DNA of 64,000 nucleotides from Paraspadella gotoi. Its lineage: Eukaryota > Chaetognatha. Where the stretch lies: the NCBI GenBank assembly GCA_051294375.1, contig JBJCIZ010000028.1:124001-188000 (forward strand). Reading direction: 5' to 3'. The notes under the pieces are model-generated. The model made no database searches. It was not told the origin of the DNA and saw only the letters and a program-made list of their open reading frames with translations. The position numbers were made by a program, and so were the translations under genes. Shown here piece after piece: positions 56,641-64,000 of this stretch (position 1 is its first letter; the number at the start of each line of letters is the position of its first letter).

Positions 56641-57278
56641 TCACAATCTAATTGAATTAACTGATTTTAGATAATTATTAATTTCACAGTTTTAACTCTT
56701 TTTTCTCGTGATAAGGTGTTGATGACCTACATGGTTAAATGTATACTTCTGGACTTATTTATTTTCTCTCTTCCACCCTCCCCCTATCTCTCTCTCTGTC
56801 TTTCTCTCTTTCATTTTTGTCCTTGTTGTAAACAATTGAAACTTTATTTTCGTTTATAAATCAATACTTTATTGTGTAATACTTTCTTTGGTTGTGTTAA
56901 TTGAATTTAGAAGAAAATTTTGAAATGTTTTTCAACAAGTTTGAAAAAAAACAACTTTAACGTTGATGAAGGCTCGCAAACAGAGCCGAAGTTTAAAAAT
57001 ATAAAAAAAATGTTGTTGTAAAACATTTCAAACGTCTCTTCTCTAAATTAAATAAATACTTAAAAAAATACTTAATAATAATACTTAATACTTAATGATA
57101 AAAATACTTAAAAAAAGAGCGCCTGATGTCACTTTTTTCCTGGGATCATAACAGAGATCAGAGTGAAATAGTAAAATTTCAAAATTTTTATAACATTAGT
57201 TGTCTACATACTTTAAATGTTTTCTGGGTGCTCCATGAATCGTGATATGACTCTTTGCTGTCATTCTCTTTAGAAAAG
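56641..57278. other. Spacer between the two minus-strand genes
   Basis: AT-rich; probable 3' UTR and downstream region of the HEPN-kelch gene. AATAAA in the minus direction appears near 56872. Nothing else seen. Confidence 0.4.
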
Positions 57279-58477
57279 TTACAACAGATCGAATTTGATG
57301 ATGTGATTTGGATGCTTCTCCCAATTTTTATCGATGAATCCCCCGATGCAGATGAGGCTTTTCGCCTTTTTATCTTTCGTCACAACAATTGCACGATGAG
57401 TAAACAACCCTTCTTCCTCCCCGCAAAATTCCAAAGGGAGATCCTCAACGAAAGAAGATCTTGAATCTTCGACGTCGACGACGTAAAGTTTTTTCAAGGG
57501 ACCGAACGGAGTTAAGCCGCCGACGAGAAGGAGTTGAGTAGAAGATATTGGGGAGAGAGTGTGGGCACTGATGACAGTGGGAAGATCGAAACTCAACGAC
57601 GACCAACTCTTGCTCTTCATGTTTAACAAGTGAAAATCATCTAAAGGCCTATTGCACCATCCGCCATGAATAAAAACCTTTTCTTCTAATTGAGCGACAG
57701 CGAAGTTAATTCGAGGAGAGGGTGATCGACCATTAGTAATGACTTGAGAAAAACTGTTGTGTTTTGGATCAAATTCAATCAGTTGATTATTGTAAAACTT
57801 TCCGGGAAAATTCTTTGACTTAATCCACTCTCCACCTTTGCCTTTTGGTCCCCTTCCTCCAAAGAAATAAAGTTTTTCTTCGAAACTCCATCCACTGTGT
57901 AGGCGTCTCGACGAAGGAGCATCGCCGATGGGAATGAGGCGCTTGAATTTGCCGGAAAGAGTGAGAGAGTGGATTTTGTTTGTTTCTTTAAAAGAGCCTA
58001 TTCCACCGCCAAAAATGTACGTAAGTTTGTTTAAAACAGCAAAAGCGGAATATGTTGTGCAAGGAGGAACGTCGCCAGTCGCTTTGATTTTCTCCCAGGA
58101 AAGTGAATCAACTTTGAGGATAAAGACGACGTCGTTGGGAAAGATTCTCATTTCGCCTCTTTTATTATCCGGTTGTTTTTGTCCTCCACCCCAAATCAAG
58201 ATTCGTCCATCGACTTCTGCAGCGACGAATCCAGCGCCGATGAAGAATCTCTCTGCCGTCGGCCAAAGAGATTCGAGAATAGGAGGAGCTGAGATGAGTT
58301 GAGGAGGAAAAAAGAGGATGACTCGTTCTGAGAAGATTGAGTTGTTGTTGTCGTTGTCGTCGTTGTTGATTTCGGGAGGAGCTGAAGGGATAAAATGCAA
58401 AATAAAAAAATGAGATTGTTTTAAAGCTTATTTGTTATTTTTGTAAATAATATTTTTAGTTTTATATAAAACTTGAT

Positions 58478-58517
<40 letters not shown>

Positions 58518-60309
58518 GAACAAATGAAGGGAAGAAAAAAGGAAGAAAGAAAAAAGGGAAAAAAAGGAGAGAAAAAGCAAAAAGCAAAAAGCAAGAATTA
58601 AAAGCGCATAAAACAAAGCAAAGAAAGAAAGAAACAAAAAAAAAAGAGAAAGACCGAAAAAAGACAAAAAAAAGAAGGAAAGAAAGAAAAAATAAGAAAA
58701 AATAATGCTAATAAATTTAGCAAGAAAAAAAAATTTCAGATTTGACAATATTAAAACGACTCTTTTTAACCTGATAAATTCTGATTTAGGCGTTCATTAG
58801 TGACACGAGACTCATCACCGACCGGCGTCGGCGGCGCTGCTGGCTTCGGTGACTTTGGCGGTGGCTTCGGTGGTGGGGTCACAGGTATCATTTGCTCTGG
58901 CGTTTCCGCCACCGATGATGAGGAAGAATAATCTGGATCAAGTATCGGGGGCGAAGTCCAAGGTCGAGGAAGTTGGAAAGTTTCATCTTCATCTGATGGA
59001 GGCTCAGCTGAAGAGGTTTGTGGTGTACTTAATGTGATTGTATCTTTTGTGATTTTAGACTGAGACAGTTTTGGTTCAGATGAGTCTCTTGCTGGTGGCA
59101 ACTTTTCTCGCCCGAATTGTGAATTTTTCTCGACTGAAGTTGGCAGCTCGTTTTCCAGAGATGGATTTGGCAAACCTGAAAAAAGTCTTCAATGATTTAG
59201 TCATTTAAATATGTTGTAAGTTAGTATGGAAAAAAATTCATAATGTGTTATATAAAATATATAAAATGAAAGTTATTTTGTAGTTTTTTCTATGAAATTG
59301 GAACAAATAGTACAAAAATTATCCATGTCACACTTTTAGTCTTACTTTGATCAATAGATTTTGATTCCACTTTGGGAGAAGACGTGACTAAAGTAGGAAG
59401 TTCTTCTTTTCTGATGACATCTTCCTCTTCATTGCTGTCGTCATCATCCTTATGGACCGTCTTGTTGTCGCTGTCATTGTCATCTTCATCATCATCGCTA
59501 CTATCATCTATTTTCAGCCCATCTTTGAATTGGCGCGTTAATTGAAGGCCCTCTTTAAATAATTTCTCCATTTTAATCGCATAGTGATTAGCTTCATTAA
59601 CTTTTTTCTTCAATTTCCCATACTCGATTTCCATTTTAGTCAAACGATCTTTATCTAAAATCCCTAACCTCACCAGATCCAAACGATCGATCCAATTCAG
59701 CTTCAGTTTAGGAAAATCTTTGAAGAGTTTTTTAACGACGGTTTCCTTCAGCCACTCAAAATCCTCATGGAGTTTCTCGTCGTTAAATTCAGATACTGTT
59801 TTCTTAAAATGCGCAATTGCGTTTCTTTCTATCCTAAGACCTTCACTGGCTTCCCTCACGTCATCATCCTCTACTTTTTTATCTATAATGTGAGCAAAAA
59901 GCGAGATGTCACCCTTTTCAAAAATCGGAATGAATTTGTCATTGATGACATCCGAAATCCGCTTCTGTTGTTTAAAGGACAGATAGTTCTTGATTGCAGT
60001 TAGGTAGTTTTCTTCGCACCACGATTTCCACAACTGACCCTCTCCCCATTCTTTCCCAGTTTTTCGGGGGAGATAAGCGCGAAAAAATGATTGGTACATT
60101 GATGGACCGTCGATGAAAAAGACGCTCATGTATCGCATGTAGTTGACACGCTCTTTTGTGTTTGGATCTTCTACGTCGGCAGTAGCAATTGGGGCGGCGG
60201 CAACACCTGCGGGCGCCGTGGCTGCCGCTGCACCGCCGACGGACGCCGACTCCTTAGAAGCAGTGTCGGCGCCCGCACCGGCCGCATCGGCGCCGGGCTT
60301 AGCGGCCAT
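57279..60309 (-). CDS. HEPN-like domain fused to a six-blade kelch propeller, 823 residues, three exons
   Basis: Exons 60309-59346, 59175-58771 and 58381-57279 have clean sites (CAAA|GTAAGA, TTTCAG|GTTT, TCAG|GTTAAA, CTTCAG|CTCC), both introns in phase 1, and total 2,472 bases. The ATG at 60309 has a strong context (GGCCATGG) after an A/T18 run. Domains: Ala-rich leader (1-48); an all-helical region (about 55-200) with the HEPN-type motif R162-N-A-I-A-H167 in GLRIERNAIAHFKK; coiled, acidic linker (about 225-300); Pro-rich linker (exon 2, about 390-450); kelch repeats with Gly doublets near 521, 581, 631, 696, 744 and 803, resembling KLHDC1/2-type six-blade propellers. HEPN domains with R-x4-6-H are often RNases or RNA binders; kelch propellers bind proteins, often as ubiquitin-ligase substrate receptors. 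No BTB or signal peptide is seen, so a cytosolic or nuclear protein is likely. The function of the fusion is inference. Confidence 0.88.
58472..58516. repeat. (AAAG)n microsatellite in intron 2 of the HEPN-kelch gene
   Basis: About 11 units, followed by 200 bases of purine-rich A/G sequence on the plus strand, i.e. pyrimidine-rich on the coding strand. Confidence 0.9.
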
Positions 60310-60376
60310 GGCCGCCGACGCAAAAAAAAAAAAAAAAAAAATTGTTCTTGAATGAAAAAGTTTGTCTGGATATCGA

Positions 60377-60384
60377 CTTTTATA
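60377..60384 (-). promoter_or_regulatory. TATA box of the HEPN-kelch gene
   Basis: TATAAAAG on the minus strand, 68 bases upstream of the ATG. A start site about 30 bases downstream leaves a short 5' UTR that contains the A/T18 homopolymer just before the ATG. Confidence 0.5.
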
Positions 60385-60815
60385 TTCGCCTTTTTTTAAG
60401 AGAGCGGTGGGATAGGAAAAAGAGAAAGACAATTCGAACAGGTTTTCGTTTCAAAAGATTAATTAAACTCGGAATGGTTTTTTTAAAAGTAATGAATTTG
60501 TAAAATATTTGTTATTTTTTCATAAGGAATTGGTACTATCGATATAAAAATCAACCATTCATTTGATGAATATGCTATCTTAACCCTGACTTTGGACTTT
60601 TTCTCCAAACTTTTTAAAAAAACTACCTAAATCATCATCTATTTTACAGAAGTAGGGTTACCTAATAGATAACCTGACATTAATTCTGCATTACAATAGA
60701 TAACCTGACTTTAATTAGTTAGTCAGTTAACCACGGGACAGCACGGTCGACCACAATGAAGCCCACTGTATAGGATCTGTGAATATGAATAACACAAGAG
60801 AACGGGGACGCTCAC

Positions 60816-60881
60816 CTGGATTAGACTCACACTCGAACACATACTTTCTATGATTATTATCACACGATTATTATCACAGAG
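60816..60881 (-). other. Exon-like segment with good splice sites
   Basis: On the minus strand CCCTTTCAG|CTCTG precedes and TCCAG|GTGAGC follows a 66-base segment. It is open in one frame and contains a duplicated GTGATAATAATC. It could be an alternative 5' exon of the HEPN-kelch gene about 500 bases upstream of its ATG, or chance. Confidence 0.3.
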
Positions 60882-63850
60882 CTGAAAGGGAAACAATAAT
60901 GTAAATAAACACGAATCAAGTAAACAATGATTAATAATATTGCGCATCGGTAAGTTTAGAGTCTATGAGATTGTCCACAATATTGTCTCCAACACAATGT
61001 AATATAAAACTCCAACAACAAATACAACAGACAAGATAAAGACGCCGAAAACGAAAAAAAGGGACAACTTTTAACTAAAGAGTCACTAGTTTGGTGGAGA
61101 CCTAAAACTTGAATATCGGCACTCGAAAAAGAAGAACAATTTTTTTCGTTTCGTCATTTTTCATTAAATCCTTTAAATTCTGGGCTTTGTTCAGTGGCGG
61201 CTAAGGCAAAGGCATAACCCTGACTGTCAATTTAATCTTTAACTAAAAAAGTTAATCTCATTCCAAATTTAAGACAAAATAATGACCAAATTAGTGCCCA
61301 ACTTGTGTGACAAGTTTGCAAAGACTTTTAAAATTGTCAACGTTTCGTGTCTTGAAAAAAAAAATTAAATACATAGGTGGGACCATATATCGGGACAAAA
61401 TTTAACGTCCTGCCCTGTCTTAACGATTTGATATACAATAATAAAATGAGTGCCAAAATATTTTGCTGTCTTTTTACTTTCCTATGCGATGAAACCAAAT
61501 TTATTTTTAAGCAACTACAGGGCGTTGTGGATGTTTTCAAAACAATTAAATATGACTAATACAAGAATGACGACGACGGCATATTCTCAATCTCAGACAA
61601 AGAATTGCGCGTCTCTCTTAAAACTTGCGTGGCAAGAATTTACCAGTTGATGGGAGTAATAAGATATATTTCGGTATAAAATAAAGGAACTGTATCGGTA
61701 GTATTTCATACCCCGCTACCCGTCCGAGAATGAGCAGCACCTATGGCGCCGGAAGGAGCACAAGCTCGTCCCAACCCAAAGGACTATAATAACTATGAAA
61801 ACTATGGGAACATGAGAACTATGAAAACTATGGGAACATTAGGTCGGATTTTAGTGCTTGTAAAGTGATTGCTCAGCTGGAAAAAAAAACACAAGAATTA
61901 GTTATTGTCGGTTGTCTCCTGTGAAAAAGGCTATTGTTCTCATGATTGTGATGGCGATCAGCCAATCAGGACGATGGCATAAATATAGCATATAGCATAT
62001 ACATATATGAATCATTTATTGTGTTTCATATTACAAATCGCCATATTTAAAAAGATCTGACCAAAAATGGTCAGTCAGTCAATCAAGATGGTCCCTGAAG
62101 TCACGCATCGAAGCAAAAGTCGATTGAAAGATTTTGTGACCTCGCGTCCGGTCATTTTTCCCTGGTCATTCCCTTAGTCACTTTTTTAGACCAGTCTTTT
62201 CACCGTTCTACTTCTAGTCGCTTTCTTGTAACTTTCTTTTAGCCGAAAACTTCGTCACTTGTTATTCGATCATAATCTTTTCTCTGGAAAAGATCGGCTG
62301 TATGGAACCGTAGTTTTTACGGAATCCAAGGATTTTCTACATGAACTTATTGTACTACATTTCGCCATTTATATACCTCTACAATAAATAAACTTATTCA
62401 CGATTTATTCGTCATTTATTCGACATTTACGTCATTCGAGATTTAGAAAACCTTGCTCCATGTTAAAGCCAGTTTAACCTACAGCCGACGAATCGAACGC
62501 GCGACCCTCGTGGCATAGAAAATAATAAACATTTTCTACATCGATGTTAAAACAGTTAACCTATCTGCACTTGTATATATACCCTATTCCTTATATTAGG
62601 GCATTACAATTCTCTGAAAAACGTCTAATACGTATTACATTAAAATGAATTTCAAAGTCAAAGATTAACGACAACATTTAATGACTATGAAGCGGACATT
62701 GATAAATAAGGCGTTAGTGGAAAGTTACATACGAAAATTCTAAATGTCAATTATGAACAACATACCATCAGTAAACAATTTGTAAAAAAAATTAATTTTA
62801 TGTTTTTTAATTTTCGCAGTAGGCTATATTTATATATAGTACTAACCTTTATAAAATCGAAAATTTTCAATAATAGGCTTTTCTTAATTCTGATTGCAGA
62901 TTTGAATTCCTCATAAAAAAGTGTGATAAAAGAAAATATAAAATCATTTTTAAATTATTTCATTTAATGGGTTAAAAATTTAAAAAAAACTATATTTATA
63001 TAGGAATTAGCAGTATTCCGACAGAAACTTTTTATATTCTTTATCGGCCGAAGAAATACATAGGGAATTGAATTTCCAAAAAAAGCAAAGCTTTTTGAAT
63101 ATTATACTGTATGGGGAAAAATACTAAAAAGAAAAATTTTATTTTTTAAATATAAGTAATGTAAGGGTAAATCTAACTAAAAATCGAAAAAGAATCTTTC
63201 AAATAAGAAAAATATTGGAATAGTATAGAAAGCAATATTTCTTTTTATTGTTGCGCAAAAACTAGGCTTTCCTCGCAAAACCTCTGGTTACAGGAAATAC
63301 AAATGGATTTTCTCTCAACAAATTGATCATTAATGATTCCCAAAAATGATGCGCAAAAATGCGCCAGCAGCAGTTCTGGCGATAGTCATTTTATATCATC
63401 TTTCCTATTGTATATTAAGGCCTATGAATCATCAATATGTATGAAACTGATATAATATATTTATTATGATCTTAAGAATTATCATGCCTTTTTTCTGCCT
63501 ACAACATTTCCTCCTTTGCTAAATATACATGATACCTATAATTATTATAATGGGTAATATCTTTATTTATAGTCTTTTTTTTAACTAAGTTCAAATATAA
63601 ACCTAAAGAACCATTGTTGATCCACAATTTCTGATACTTTTAATACAATTGGTCCACTGAATTTTACGTGGTGTATCTTTGTTTTTTTTTTATCAATGAT
63701 TTGAGATTTATTTTCGGTATGCGTTTTTTCTTTGATTTTAAAGAATCAAAACCGAAAAATAATCGACTTAGAATCGGAGATTGTATAAAAATAAAAGAGA
63801 AAGGAAAAGGGAGGAAAAGGAAAGAGATGAGGGGATAAAGTGGCGCAGTT
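60882..63850. other. AT-rich sequence without a supported gene
   Basis: Short frames (61377, 61450, 61743) show no domain. A tandem AACTATGAAAACTATGGGAA word lies at 61789-61840. A region at 62050-62480 ending in AATAAATAAACTTATTCACG could be a degraded transposon terminus, but I see no matching copy. Confidence 0.4.
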
Positions 63851-63860
63851 TTACGTCAAT

Positions 63861-63989
63861 TTACGCCATTCTACGCCAAAGCATCTTAACTTAATAGCTT
63901 TATTTGGAAAATGAAAAAAAGTTTTTACGCCACAAAATTAAATGATATTAATATGGTTTTCTGTTCATTTTACGCCATTCTACGCCAAA
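63861..63989. repeat. Two exact 20-bp direct repeats, 109 bases apart
   Basis: TTACGCCATTCTACGCCAAA occurs at 63861-63880 and 63970-63989, with partial matches (TTTTACGTCAA, TTTTTACGCCACAAAA) in between. The array may continue beyond the window edge. Confidence 0.85.
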
Positions 63990-64000
63990 CCTGTATAAAA

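Noticed and set aside
61743-61925. 60-residue frame beginning MAPEGAQARPNPKDY
   Set aside because: Its Tyr/Asn part comes from a tandem AACTATGAAA/AACTATGGGA word; no splice context or homologue recognised.
62050-62480. Possible LTR end with AATAAATAAA
   Set aside because: No second LTR, primer binding site or polymerase sequence could be found in the window.

Overview
This window looks like nuclear DNA of an invertebrate animal. It has AT-rich intergenic DNA, genes split by GT-AG introns, a pol III tRNA gene, tandem C2H2 zinc-finger genes, a rhodopsin-class GPCR, an XK-like membrane protein, tRNA-derived SINE-like and MITE-like repeats, and an extreme load of (CT)n/(GA)n tracts. I cannot name the phylum safely. 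N gaps (7102, 27274, 28384, 41588, 44283, 49980, 52549) and indel-rich near-duplicates suggest a draft assembly with uneven base quality, so frameshifts must be read with caution.

Layout. 0.5-2.2 kb: a two-exon multi-pass membrane protein gene. 3.3 kb: an intact tRNA-Arg(CCU). 4.1-15.7 kb: four tandem same-strand C2H2 zinc-finger genes plus one fragment; the first is intact and the others are broken to different degrees. 16.9-20.6 kb: repeats, a SINE, and a pyrimidine tract of about 1.2 kb. 20.6-47.0 kb: I assemble a split class A (rhodopsin-like, peptide-receptor type) GPCR on the plus strand from separate exons for TM2-3, TM3-4, TM5, TM6, TM7/helix 8 and the C-tail; splice phases mostly agree but several small lesions interrupt the frame. 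Its largest intron holds a 5-6 kb near-duplicate block (21.5-27.0 versus 28.5-34.6 kb) with a decayed copy of the TM3-4 exon, and an intact intronless 770-residue XK-like gene on the minus strand. 51.0-52.1 kb: an open exon with a 24-bp coding minisatellite. 52.7-55.4 kb: a second near-duplicate pair.

56.0-60.3 kb, minus strand: a small multi-exon gene of unknown function, and upstream of it a clean three-exon gene encoding an 823-residue protein with an N-terminal HEPN-like domain (R-x4-H motif), acidic and proline-rich linkers, and a six-blade C-terminal kelch propeller. This HEPN-kelch fusion is the most unusual protein architecture in the window. The final 3.5 kb shows no convincing gene.

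Three themes stand out: (1) local gene duplication and decay of zinc-finger genes, each with a CT-rich, usually GAC-containing 5' block and a recurring short repeat; (2) very long polypyrimidine tracts directly upstream of several 3' splice sites of the GPCR gene; (3) a MITE-like family with about 22-bp inverted termini and TTAGGG-like internal sequence.
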